A stretch of DNA of 64,000 nucleotides from Paenibacillus abyssi (GTDB taxonomy: Bacteria > Bacillota > Bacilli > Paenibacillales > Paenibacillaceae): contig NZ_BMGR01000003.1 in the NCBI RefSeq assembly GCF_014640295.1, positions 248,001 through 312,000 on the forward strand, in the 5' to 3' direction. Of the stretch, positions 25,024 through 32,744 are shown one piece after another. The notes below the pieces were generated by a model, which ran no database searches, had not been told where the DNA came from, and worked only from the letters and a program-made list of their open reading frames with translations. The position numbers and the translations under genes were made by a program. How positions within the stretch are numbered: the stretch's first letter is position 1; each line of letters opens with the position of its first letter.

Positions 25024-26190
25024 ATGAGTTTCGATCTACAAGGACTTAGCTTGCGTAAGCAAGGAAAATCCAGACGTGTCTCCAGCTGGGACAAGACGGG
25101 GCGGAATAAAGATAATATCACGATCAAGAGCGGTGAAACCGCCGTTATCGCGGATATCAAGGGGCCAGGCATCATTAAGCATATCTGGACGACAATTGCG
25201 ATTAATGAACAGTACTCCTTCCGGAAAGTGATGTTGAAAATGTATTGGGATGGCGAAACCGAGCCCAGCGTTGAGAGTCCGATCGGAGATTTCTTCGGCG
25301 TCGGCCACGGGGTAGCCAGCCATTACGTTTCCCTTCCGCTAAATATGATCACTACCCAGGGCGTGGTGGAAAATAAAGCGGCGATGAATTGTTTTTTTGA
25401 GATGCCGTTTGCCAAGGAAGCGCGTATCGAGATAACCAATGATTGTGAGCAGGATCTCATTATGTACTTCTATATCGATTATCTGGAAACGCCTGTACCT
25501 GCGGAGAGCTTCTACTTTCATGCGCATTGGCGCAGGGAGATTACGATAGGCACGATGGATTTGCTGTCGTTGAAACCGGAGCATGACGGGCAGGGGAATC
25601 CTTGGCATTCGGAGGACAAGGTGAACGCGGTACCGAATTTGGACGGCAAAGAGAATTATGTCATATTGGATGCGGTCGGAGAAGGCCACTATGTCGGCTG
25701 CAATCTCAGCGTTGATCATATTAATCCGATTCCGGGTTTTGTATGGCCGGGGGAAGGCGATGACATGTTCTTCATCGACGGGGAAACGTGGCCGCCGACG
25801 CTGCATGGCACGGGGACGGAGGATTATTTCTGCGCGGCATGGGGTTATCCGTCCGGCAAGTACGACGGACCGTTTCACGGCATCTCCTTAGCCGCTCCGC
25901 TGCGGGGTTACGGAGAAGCTTGGCGCGACCGCAACATCATCCCATTCCATGATTGCTCCGGCAAATGGACGACGTACCGCTTCCATATCACAGACCCGAT
26001 TCTGTTTGAGAAGTCCCTGCTCTTCAGCATCGAGCACGGCCATGCCAACTGCCAGTCGAATGATTATTCATCGGTCGCCTATTGGTATCAAAGAGAGCCG
26101 CATAAGGCGTTCCCGGAAATTCTGCCTGTGCAGCAGCGCCTGCCGCTCTCGGAGAAAGAAAGCGCGAGAAGGTTTTATCAGAGCTTGTAA
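25024..26190 (+). CDS. Glycoside hydrolase family 172 (DUF2961) protein
   Basis: A 388-residue cytoplasmic protein of the former DUF2961 family, now GH172, whose characterised members act on alpha-fructofuranosides (difructose dianhydride I) and alpha-D-arabinofuranosides. Typical blocks are GPGIIKHIWTT near residue 50, SPIGDFFGVGHG near 85 and GTGTEDYFCAAWGYP near 260, which frame the jelly-roll active site formed between subunits. No signal peptide, so it should work on sugar brought in by the adjacent importer. AGAGAGGAG precedes ATG 25024. The gene ends at a very strong terminator (26223). The precise substrate cannot be read from the sequence. Confidence 0.88.
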   Translation: MSFDLQGLSLRKQGKSRRVSSWDKTGRNKDNITIKSGETAVIADIKGPGIIKHIWTTIAINEQYSFRKVMLKMYWDGETEPSVESPIGDFFGVGHGVASHYVSLPLNMITTQGVVENKAAMNCFFEMPFAKEARIEITNDCEQDLIMYFYIDYLETPVPAESFYFHAHWRREITIGTMDLLSLKPEHDGQGNPWHSEDKVNAVPNLDGKENYVILDAVGEGHYVGCNLSVDHINPIPGFVWPGEGDDMFFIDGETWPPTLHGTGTEDYFCAAWGYPSGKYDGPFHGISLAAPLRGYGEAWRDRNIIPFHDCSGKWTTYRFHITDPILFEKSLLFSIEHGHANCQSNDYSSVAYWYQREPHKAFPEILPVQQRLPLSEKESARRFYQSL

Positions 26191-26222
26191 TGAGTATCAT
26201 TCGGGTTTATCGACAAGCTCGA

Positions 26223-26250
26223 CCGTCAGGGACATTCCCTGACGGTTTTT
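26223..26250 (+). terminator. Perfect Rho-independent terminator after the GH172 gene
   Basis: CCGTCAGGGA, loop CAT, TCCCTGACGG, then five T (26246-26250). Confidence 0.93.
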
Positions 26251-26253
26251 GTT

Positions 26254-26531
26254 ATGATAGCGCGCGATCAATCGGGAACGTCCTGCCCGACCAGGCCTTC
26301 TTGGCCGTCACCAGGCCTTCTTGGCCGTCACCCGGCCTTGCAGGTCATCATTCTCTCCTGTCATGATGAGTTCCACTATGCGCAAAAAGCAGTAAGGCTC
26401 GGTGTGAATGACTACGTACTGAGGTCGAGCACATTGCCGAATCACTGGGATACGATAATACCAGTTATTTTATCAAGTTGTTTAAAGCCTTCTCCGGATA
26501 CTCGCCCAAGGATTACCGGATCATGAGATGA
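26254..26531 (+). pseudogene. Remnant of a YesN-like response regulator with a large internal deletion
   Basis: Two pieces of one protein family lie here in different frames. About 26318-26440 encodes a receiver fragment (ALQVIILSCHDEF, then VRLGVNDYVL), the end of a YesN-type receiver. From about 26421 to the stop at 26529-26531 another frame encodes the last AraC helix-turn-helix (HIAESLGYDNTSYF, then GYSPKDYRIMR). A complete regulator would have about 350 further residues between them, plus its first 60 or so. The fragment begins in a 20-base tandem duplication (26291-26330) and has no ribosome binding site or partner kinase. It is a dead copy left by deletion. Confidence 0.8.
26291..26330. 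repeat. Perfect 20-base tandem duplication
   Basis: CCAGGCCTTCTTGGCCGTCA occurs twice head to tail (26291-26310, 26311-26330) and is followed by a partial third copy (CCCGGCCTTG). It sits at the 5' edge of the regulator remnant and may mark slippage at the deletion junction. Confidence 0.95.
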
Positions 26532-26541
26532 GGGGGGGGCA

Positions 26542-27345
26542 CTACTCCCGTATCTTTTTCTTGAATGTGCTCGGATTGACGCCAAACCGTTTGCGGAATT
26601 GATTGATGAAATGGTTATAGTTGTTGAAGCCCACATCCAGTGCGACTTCAGAAGCGCTGCGCTCCGTGTGCTGAAGCAGAAGGGCGGCTTGGCGAATCCG
26701 CATCTGGTTGAGCGCATCGACAATCGATTGTCCGGTATTTTCTTTGAACAGATGGGACAGCCGCGATGGAGAAAGGCCGATCGTTCTGGCCAACTGTTCA
26801 ATACGAAGCGGGTCCTTCATATGCCGGGATAACAGATGCAGCGTTTCTCCGATCCGGTCATCGTAGGTTTGCCGTTTCTTCTGCGCCACGAGCATCAGGA
26901 TCTCACGCAAAGCATTCATGCAAAGCTCGTGCCAATAATCGCCGCGTGCCCTTGAGTCCGAGAGAATTCTTCTGAATGCGTGGTAGATGCGCTTGCGCGT
27001 CGATTCAATGGTCACCGATTGCAGAAAAAGGTTTTCATCCGGCAGCAGGCTGGGCTCCATCAATTGCGGGGAGAAATGAGCCCAGACAAAATGCCAGGTC
27101 TGGCCTTTCCGGGTGCCGTACTGATGAGGAAGGCCGGACTTTAATAACGTTACATCTCCCGCCCGGCAGATAGTTTCCTGTCCCGGGGTGATGAAATAAC
27201 CTTCGCCGCCGAGCGTATAGGTGATCAGCCAGTCACTCATGCCCTGCGGGCGCTTGGTGACATAGGTATCGTCCTCATTGAAATGCCCTGCGATGACAAA
27301 GCCGTAGGCCTGGCCGTCGAATTCCGTAGAGCTGTTCACCCTCAC
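26542..27345 (-). CDS. AraC-family transcriptional regulator
   Basis: A 267-residue regulator with an N-terminal cupin-type sugar-sensing domain (GEGYFITPGQETICRAGDVTLLKSGLPHQY at about 50-80) and two C-terminal helix-turn-helix motifs (LARTIGLSPSRLSHLFKENTGQS and ASEVALDVGFNNYNHFINQFRKRFGVNPSTFK). The start is GTG 27345, 6 bases after GAGGAGGGG. It is divergent from the phytanoyl-CoA dioxygenase-like gene, with 177 bases between the starts, a common pairing in Paenibacillus, so it probably controls that gene. A short remnant of another regulator lies just past its stop. Confidence 0.92.
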   Translation of the reverse strand: MRVNSSTEFDGQAYGFVIAGHFNEDDTYVTKRPQGMSDWLITYTLGGEGYFITPGQETICRAGDVTLLKSGLPHQYGTRKGQTWHFVWAHFSPQLMEPSLLPDENLFLQSVTIESTRKRIYHAFRRILSDSRARGDYWHELCMNALREILMLVAQKKRQTYDDRIGETLHLLSRHMKDPLRIEQLARTIGLSPSRLSHLFKENTGQSIVDALNQMRIRQAALLLQHTERSASEVALDVGFNNYNHFINQFRKRFGVNPSTFKKKIRE

Positions 27346-27464
27346 CTGCTTCCCCTCCTCAAGCTTATATTAAGCACAATCATCTACTTATGGCTCATAG
27401 ATTAATTAACATTATAGCAGGATTGTGTGACTAATTAGCATCATTATTTATTCAATCCTACGTG

Positions 27465-27479
27465 TGAAAGCGATATGAT
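27465..27479 (+). promoter_or_regulatory. Candidate CcpA cre site over a -10 box
   Basis: TGAAAGCGATATGA (27465-27478) matches 13 of 14 positions of the cre consensus TGWAANCGNTNWCA. TATGAT (27474-27479) within it would serve as -10 for the dioxygenase-like gene; the -35 is weak. Catabolite repression of the gene would follow. Confidence 0.5.
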
Positions 27480-27522
27480 GAAGACATCAAGTATGATTCT
27501 CTGTTTACAAGGAGGAGTTCAG

Positions 27523-28332
27523 ATGTCCAGCACTTATCGCGCGCTAACAAAAGAGCAGATAGACACGTTTGAAAAAGAAGGTTATTTGATCGTCAAAGGA
27601 TTGTTCAGCCAGGAGGATCTTGCAGAGATCGAAGCTACATTTGAGGAAATCAGCCATCAAGTGATTCCCGGCTATTTTGAGCCGGAGCTGGATACGGATT
27701 CGTCCGATCCGCTGGGGCGTTATCCACGTGTCATGCACCCCCACCGGTACAATGAAACCGCGATGAAATATATGCTGCATAAGCCGGTGTTGGATGTATT
27801 GGCCGATCTGTATGGAGAAGAAGCGCTGGCCGCGCAGAGCATGTTCTATTACAAGCCGCCGGGTTCACGAGGCCAAGCGCTGCATCAGGATAATTTCTAT
27901 TTGAAGGTCGAGCCGGGGAACTGCATCGCGGCATGGACAGCCGTCGATGAGGCAGATGAGGAAAACGGCGGACTGCTTGTCGTGCCGAAAACAAATTCGT
28001 ATGACATTGTCTGTCCTGATGTGGCCGATGCCAATGAATCGTTCACGACCCATTACGTAAAGCCGCCGAAAGAGGAAAAGGCCATTCCCGCTGTCATGGA
28101 AAGGGGCGACGTCTTGTTCTTCAACGGCAATCTGATTCACGGATCATACCGCAACAAGACGAAGGACCGCTTCCGCCGGGCATTTATATGCCATTATGCC
28201 AATGAATCCGCCACCCGCATCGGCGAGCATTACCGGCCTTTGTTCCGCGCTGACGGCACACCGGTCGATATGCAGCCCAATCCGGATGGAGGCCCTTGTG
28301 GAGTTGAATATGACATCGCCTATCCGCACTGA
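27523..28332 (+). CDS. Phytanoyl-CoA dioxygenase (PhyH) family Fe(II)/2-oxoglutarate oxygenase
   Basis: A 269-residue double-stranded beta-helix oxygenase. The iron ligands are visible as His121 and Asp123 in LHQDNF and His206 in LIHGS; Arg in DRFRRAF is placed to bind 2-oxoglutarate. Bacterial PhyH proteins next to AraC regulators are common in Paenibacillus and mostly have no known substrate; hydroxylation of a sugar, amino acid or small acid is possible. ATG 27523 follows AAGGAGGAG; an upstream in-frame ATG at 27475 lacks a site. No gene follows on this strand for 4 kb, so it is probably monocistronic. Confidence 0.88.
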   Translation: MSSTYRALTKEQIDTFEKEGYLIVKGLFSQEDLAEIEATFEEISHQVIPGYFEPELDTDSSDPLGRYPRVMHPHRYNETAMKYMLHKPVLDVLADLYGEEALAAQSMFYYKPPGSRGQALHQDNFYLKVEPGNCIAAWTAVDEADEENGGLLVVPKTNSYDIVCPDVADANESFTTHYVKPPKEEKAIPAVMERGDVLFFNGNLIHGSYRNKTKDRFRRAFICHYANESATRIGEHYRPLFRADGTPVDMQPNPDGGPCGVEYDIAYPH

Positions 28333-28433
28333 TAAATGATAAGTATTTATGAAGAAGCTTTATTTACAACATCTTTCAAGGTTGCTATAAGAAGGAAAAT
28401 CCTTAAAACCTCCCCCTTCCGTCCCCCTGCGTT

Positions 28434-28490
28434 CCCACACTCGGGGTGTGCCAACCCCAGCCGTTAGGCTGGGGCACAACCGAGCGTGGG
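28434..28490. other. Large nested inverted repeat in the gap 28333-28691
   Basis: Outer arms CCCACACTCGG (28434-28444) and CCGAGCGTGGG (28480-28490), one mismatch; inner arms CCCCAGCC (28455-28462) and GGCTGGGG (28467-28474) around GTTA. It has no T-tail. The 360-base gap holds three hairpins and no gene that I can support. Confidence 0.75.
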
Positions 28491-28502
28491 TGAAAGCAAA
28501 AC

Positions 28503-28542
28503 GCCCGTCAAGGCGCAGATCATGCCTTGACGGGCTCTCTTT
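28503..28542. terminator. Terminator-like hairpin
   Basis: GCCCGTCAAGGC (28503-28514) pairs perfectly with GCCTTGACGGGC (28524-28535) and is followed by TCTCTTT. It could end the dioxygenase-like transcript, although it lies 170 bases after that stop. Confidence 0.75.
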
Positions 28543-28623
28543 AATGCCGCAAAAAAGCACGACAAATTCGAGGGAAATGGCTATGTGTGGTCGGGTCAAA
28601 AAAGAGTTTGATGCTTTCTGAGA

Positions 28624-28653
28624 AGCTCCTATGGGTTTCGACCCGCAGGAGCT
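28624..28653. terminator. Nested hairpin beyond the DUF817 gene
   Basis: AGCTCCT (28624-28630) and AGGAGCT (28647-28653) enclose GGGT, TTCG, ACCC, with two-base internal gaps. It lies 40 bases past the stop of the minus-strand DUF817 gene and may end that transcript. Confidence 0.55.
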
Positions 28654-28691
28654 GGGATGAAAGAATGTGGGATAAGCTTGGGAGAAAGCGC

Positions 28692-29549
28692 TTAATTGTC
28701 CACCGCTTCATCGGGCTTCTGATGCAAGCTGCTGCCATTTCGAGAGGAGCTGCGGCTATCCTTTTCAACCACAGGTCGCTGCTCCTTCACTTGCTTCAAC
28801 GCGGCGACGATCAGAAAGCTGACGATAACGAGCAGAAGCCAGGAGCTGATCTTACTGACATCGACGAGCCGCCAGGTGTCGGATTGATTCGGATATTCCC
28901 ACGCGCTAAAGAAGGTGGCAACGTTTTCCGCAATCCAAATAAAAAAGCCGACCAGGACGAACGAGAGGGCAAGCGGCATCCGATAGCGATGACGGCCGAC
29001 CTGATAGGTAACCCATGTTCGCCAAAATACGATCAGCACCAAGGCCGACAGCCACCAGCGAATGTCGATCCAATAATGGTGGGTGAAGAAATTCAGGTAG
29101 ATGGCAGCGGCAAGCGGAGTGACCAGCCAGAGTGGGGGCCAACGAATAAGGTCGACATTCAGGCGCCGCCAGGCCTGGCACAGGTAGCTGGCCACGCTGG
29201 CATACATAAATCCGCTATAGAGGGGGACTCCGCCGACCTTCGTCCAGCCTTCTTCCGGGTACGACCAGGACCCCATATGCACTTTGAACAGTTCCAGAGC
29301 CAAGCCGATCAGGTGGAAGACGGTGATTACCTTCAGCTCGTCGCGTGTTTCAAGTCCGGAACGTAGCATCCATAACTGCATGGCCAGGCAGATGATCAGC
29401 AGCCAGTCGTAACGGGTCAGCCAGGGAAGGGGGATGAGCTGTGTCAGAGCCAGCGAGGCAAAGATGACCACGGGAAATACACAGGAAAGCGCTTGCTGCC
29501 AGCCGAAGCGTACCAGCTGCTGCAGGGCATGCTTTAAGCGTCTTTGCAT
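28692..29549 (-). CDS. DUF817 family integral membrane protein
   Basis: A 285-residue protein with about eight hydrophobic helices and the well-conserved blocks of DUF817 (ELFKVHMGSWSYPEEG, GVPLYSGFMYASVASY, IRWWL, AENVATFFSAWEYPNQ). The function of the family is unknown. The C-terminal 35 residues are charged and Ser-rich and probably cytoplasmic. ATG 29549 follows AAAAGGGGAAG. It lies 15 bases downstream of the XRE regulator gene on the same strand, and could be co-transcribed with it. Confidence 0.9.
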   Translation of the reverse strand: MQRRLKHALQQLVRFGWQQALSCVFPVVIFASLALTQLIPLPWLTRYDWLLIICLAMQLWMLRSGLETRDELKVITVFHLIGLALELFKVHMGSWSYPEEGWTKVGGVPLYSGFMYASVASYLCQAWRRLNVDLIRWPPLWLVTPLAAAIYLNFFTHHYWIDIRWWLSALVLIVFWRTWVTYQVGRHRYRMPLALSFVLVGFFIWIAENVATFFSAWEYPNQSDTWRLVDVSKISSWLLLVIVSFLIVAALKQVKEQRPVVEKDSRSSSRNGSSLHQKPDEAVDN

Positions 29550-29564
29550 AGGCTTCTTCCCCTT

Positions 29565-29795
29565 TTATAAGTTTGAACCCTGGGTGTCTTCATCACTTTT
29601 GTATTCCAAAATATCTCCAGGCTGACATTCTAAAGCTTTACAAATCGCCTCTAAGGTGGATAATCGAATCGCTTTTGCCTTTCCATTTTTCAATATAGAA
29701 AGATTAGCCATCGTTATTCCAACCTTCTCCGAAAGCTCTGTAACGCTCATTTTCCTTTTAGCCAACATCACATCAATATTGATTATCATCGCCAT
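29565..29795 (-). CDS. YozG-like XRE-family small DNA-binding protein
   Basis: A 76-residue single helix-turn-helix protein (DVMLAKRKMSVTELSEKVGITMANLSILKNGKAKAIRL) with a short C-terminal tail. This small Cro/C1 group is typically encoded directly after a DUF2975 membrane protein, exactly as here, and is thought to be its regulatory partner. I chose ATG 29795, 7 bases after GAGGTG, which itself overlaps the stop of the DUF2975 gene; GTG 29804 would destroy that site. Confidence 0.88.
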   Translation of the reverse strand: MAMIINIDVMLAKRKMSVTELSEKVGITMANLSILKNGKAKAIRLSTLEAICKALECQPGDILEYKSDEDTQGSNL

Positions 29796-29805
29796 TGTTT
29801 TCACC

Positions 29806-30282
29806 TCAGACCGTTAAATCATTTTCTGATTTAATATTAATCGCTTCTTGTAAAAGTCTTTGAAGAACAGCAGCGAATACTGCGATGACCATTGAAGCAA
29901 AGATAGGGACCATTCCGATTATTATGAGGCCTGGGGCATCGTCTTTCTCAGCTATGAGATAAACGAATGGCATTATGACCACATACAAGGTACTGATTGT
30001 GATTGCACAGTATTTGATATTCTTTAAAGCTTTAATAGAAATTTGTGAGAAAGCTTTGTTCTTGTCAATATAACTTAAAAGTCTAAAAGCCTGATACAAT
30101 GCAATGTAAAACGGTATCGCTGATACATACATACCTATTAAAATGGGATATAGTATATGGGCATATTGTGAATTTGCTGGATTATTAGCTACCCAAGGCA
30201 ACCCAAATATACACAAAGCAAGAACTGGCGTTCCAATAAGAAAAACAGCTATCTTTAAAAACAATGTTGTTCCTCGTTTCAT
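29806..30282 (-). CDS. DUF2975 domain membrane protein
   Basis: A 158-residue protein with four membrane helices and the family pattern FRLLSYIDKNKAFSQISIKALKNIKYCA. Function is unknown; it is regularly paired with a small XRE regulator, and such pairs resemble signalling or toxin-like membrane modules, though this is not established. The start is ATG 30282 after GAGGTG; a longer frame reaching 30426 has an unlikely hydrophobic leader and no ribosome binding site. This gene and its neighbour are visibly AT-richer than the surrounding sequence, which hints at recent acquisition. Confidence 0.88.
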   Translation of the reverse strand: MKRGTTLFLKIAVFLIGTPVLALCIFGLPWVANNPANSQYAHILYPILIGMYVSAIPFYIALYQAFRLLSYIDKNKAFSQISIKALKNIKYCAITISTLYVVIMPFVYLIAEKDDAPGLIIIGMVPIFASMVIAVFAAVLQRLLQEAINIKSENDLTV

Positions 30283-30413
30283 AAAGAGCACCTCACTTAT
30301 GTATTGTTGATGTGATCCTAACACAAAATTTATCGAAATACAATAAATTATAATCGTAAAAAAATACATTATTATTGTTATAAATATATCCTTTTGATTA
30401 TAGACAAAAATAA

Positions 30414-30442
30414 AAAGCATTCCCATTACAAAGAAATGCTTT
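30414..30442. terminator. AT-rich bidirectional terminator-like hairpin
   Basis: AAAGCATT (30414-30421) pairs with AATGCTTT (30435-30442), flanked by A- and T-rich stretches on both sides. Confidence 0.5.
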
Positions 30443-30511
30443 ATTACTTTAAACTATTTTGACTTTATGAAAACAGGCGGCATTATTATCGATACTTCAA
30501 AAATAAAGTAA

Positions 30512-30535
30512 GGCACTCCATGCGAGTGCCTTTTT
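30512..30535. terminator. Terminator downstream of the DUF2254 gene
   Basis: GGCACTC (30512-30518), loop CATGC, GAGTGCC (30524-30530) and five T on the plus strand; the minus strand also runs into T-rich sequence, so it can end the DUF2254 message. No gene is supported between 30443 and 30700. Confidence 0.75.
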
Positions 30536-30700
30536 CGCCGTTAGAGGGAGTAAGGTGAACCGTATCACAAATAGTGGTAAAGCGAAGGTAGAGGTAGTAG
30601 TGGAATTGAATAATTTTATTACTAAGGGGTAGTCTGCTGATCGCAAGAGCATTAAAACATCGTCTTCTGGTTTGCAAGAGCCGCCTCATCTTTCGGATCC

Positions 30701-32161
30701 CTATGTATGTTGACTTGCGGTCGCCATCAATTGGCGCTTCTTTTCAACAATGCGTTCAAAATCCAAGGCTTGAAGAACGCTTTGGTCGAACGCCTTCTCC
30801 ACATACTGGCTGAACGCCAGCACTTTTTGCCTTATATTATCCGCGTTTTCTTCAGCGACCAATATAATCGCATCGTAGACAGCCAATAAAATGGAAATGT
30901 CCTTTCGCCCATAATGGCATATCTGGTAAAACGTTGAATACAAAAGCTGCTCTACACTATGATGACGCCCGATTAATCTCACCCGGCCCTTTTTATTTCG
31001 ATAGATGAGATAGCTGCCGTCCTCTTTGCAAACCTTTGCCAAAATCGTACCTAAGCGAAGAATACAGGCTACAGCCGTATTCGGATCGTTTATACCGGGA
31101 GAAATGGCGCGCAGCGTGATCTCCACGATTTTCTGCAGACCAAATTCAACATCCTGCAACGTTGTGCGCTCTCTCCCCACCTGGATGAAAGAATCAGTGT
31201 CCAAATTGACTTCATCATTATTGTGATAAATCGTTAACAGAGGCTTCGAAGGTGTAACGAAAGCGCCGATCGGTTGATTCATTTCAATCACTAAATCGTG
31301 CTGCTCCGCTGCGGCTACCATTTTCGAATAATCGATATATTGGATATAACCGATGCTTCGGCTTCTGGCATGCGTCATCAGCAGGCTGTTCACCTTCAGA
31401 TCGGGCTTTTCAAAGGTAATATCGGCTGTACAATCGGCAGAAGCAGTTCTTTCGCTTTTGTTCATGGTTTGAATCGCATCTTCCGCGAGCTCTTCAATCA
31501 AATTGGACACTTGAATGGAGGTCGCCACATGATGAATAAAATAGGCGAAGAACGAAAGGCATATAAAAGCGACAACGACACCGACTGTCGCCGAAATTAC
31601 ATCTTGCGAATAACCCTCCCTCATGAATAGTAAAGAGAAGATGGAGTAAACAAATCCCCCCATGAAAATTCCAAGCACTTGCATCGTTATTCTGTTCGTT
31701 ATGAAATTAGGCAGCGTCCGGGGGGAAAATTGGGAGGAGTAGGTCGTCAAAACCACCATTATCGTGGAGAACGTAATCGTGATCATGGTCAGCAGCGAGC
31801 CGGCGATGACGCCTAAAATCATTTGCCCCAACCCGATTTTTACCAATAGGAAAGAAGGCACAAGCTCCTTTGTATACTCAGCATAGTGCGTATCGGCCAA
31901 AATGACCCCAATCGCCAGCATAAAGGATAGCAGGCAGTAGACAGCAGGAGTAAGCCAGATGGTTTCTCTAATCCGTAAGGTCAACAGTTTTAAAATAACG
32001 CAGCCCTCGCTTTCCGGCAACTGACTAAATCGTCTCTTTTCGCAGGTGGTATTCGCTATTGTTTGATTACCCTTCCTCCACGCTCTTTGAACCAAAGCGG
32101 ATAATGATGGCGGGTCCGCCGTTTCAAGATCACTCTTATAGTAAGCCGATCGAATATGCAC
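30701..32161 (-). CDS. DUF2254 family membrane protein
   Basis: A protein of up to 486 residues. After the N-terminus come four membrane helices (TPAVYCLLSFMLAIGVIL, then GQMILGVIAGSLLTM, MQVLGIFMGGFVYSIFSLLF and ISATVGVVVAFICLSFFAYFI) and a cytoplasmic domain with the family block GLQKIVEITLRAISPGINDPNTAVACI. Function is unknown. The start is uncertain: GTG 32161 gives about 55 residues ahead of the usual family beginning (TLRIRETIWLTP), and a TTG near 31985 would give the standard length but lacks an obvious ribosome binding site. No neighbour on the same strand suggests a partner. Confidence 0.85.
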   Translation of the reverse strand: MHIRSAYYKSDLETADPPSLSALVQRAWRKGNQTIANTTCEKRRFSQLPESEGCVILKLLTLRIRETIWLTPAVYCLLSFMLAIGVILADTHYAEYTKELVPSFLLVKIGLGQMILGVIAGSLLTMITITFSTIMVVLTTYSSQFSPRTLPNFITNRITMQVLGIFMGGFVYSIFSLLFMREGYSQDVISATVGVVVAFICLSFFAYFIHHVATSIQVSNLIEELAEDAIQTMNKSERTASADCTADITFEKPDLKVNSLLMTHARSRSIGYIQYIDYSKMVAAAEQHDLVIEMNQPIGAFVTPSKPLLTIYHNNDEVNLDTDSFIQVGRERTTLQDVEFGLQKIVEITLRAISPGINDPNTAVACILRLGTILAKVCKEDGSYLIYRNKKGRVRLIGRHHSVEQLLYSTFYQICHYGRKDISILLAVYDAIILVAEENADNIRQKVLAFSQYVEKAFDQSVLQALDFERIVEKKRQLMATASQHT

Positions 32162-32351
32162 GCTTTCTTACACGTAACCCTTTGCAGAATAAATAACCAG
32201 CTCCAGTTTCCTGGAATATGCTAATGCAAACCAGCATGGAACCCCCAAGCATACAATGGTATGATTAAAACATATATTGTATGAAGCAGATGCAATCACT
32301 CTTTTAGGCGCTTATAATTGCAACCGGATAACGGCTAAGGAGGCGATGGGC

Positions 32352-32546
32352 TTGAAGGTCAGGTTGAACGAAACGAATCTGGCAACGTTTTTTGTCGTGT
32401 ATACCTGCTGCGAGGTCAAGCAGTTAGTCAAGGAAGAGCAGCTGCTCGAGCTGCATCGGATCAAATGTTTTATCTGCGACCGTCAAGCCATGTATAGGAG
32501 TGTCAACGGGGATTGGTACACCGCAGAAGGCGAGGCATTGTTTTGA
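32352..32546 (+). CDS. Small protein of unknown function with Cys motifs
   Basis: A 64-residue protein that I do not recognise. TTG 32352 lies 8 bases after a perfect AAGGAGG (32337-32343), which is the main reason to believe it; ATG 32346 is too near that site. It contains a CC pair (YTCCEVKQL) and CFIC, so metal binding or a disulfide is possible, and an aromatic tail (NGDWYTAEGEALF). It stands alone, 200 bases upstream of the rhamnose operon. Confidence 0.5.
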   Translation: MKVRLNETNLATFFVVYTCCEVKQLVKEEQLLELHRIKCFICDRQAMYRSVNGDWYTAEGEALF

Positions 32547-32671
32547 GTGTTGGTCGCATAGTGCATAGGGCACGGTAACGAAGAACGGTATGGACGTATG
32601 CTGGTGGGCAGCTGTCTGACCGTTTTTTTTGTTGTTTGTTTTTGTTTGTTTCCGATAAAAATAAAGCTATT

Positions 32672-32696
32672 CAAAGATAAACAAAGATGATAAAAT
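32672..32696 (+). promoter_or_regulatory. Direct repeats and -10 in front of the rhamnose operon
   Basis: CAAAGATAAA CAAAGATGAT (32672-32691) is a 10-base-period direct repeat, as seen in operators of DeoR-family repressors; TAAAAT (32691-32696) could be the -10, with a poor -35 (TATTCA). The DeoR-type gene at the end of the operon would be the natural binder. The rest of 32547-32744 is very AT-rich with TTTG runs. Confidence 0.4.
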
Positions 32697-32744
32697 GAAA
32701 AAAACATAAAAAGCATATAAACAAAACAATTCGGAGGTACAATC

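Noticed and set aside
26291-26330. Tandem 20-base units as a CRISPR or MITE end
   Set aside because: Only two full copies, no spacers and no terminal inverted repeats; a simple duplication explains it.
28685-28697. GAAAGCGCTTAATT as a cre site
   Set aside because: It lies at the 3' end of the DUF817 gene with no promoter nearby and matches the consensus only partly.
28587-29366. 259-residue plus-strand open frame across the DUF817 gene
   Set aside because: The minus-strand DUF817 protein has conserved blocks and a good start; the plus frame is highly charged and unlike any family.
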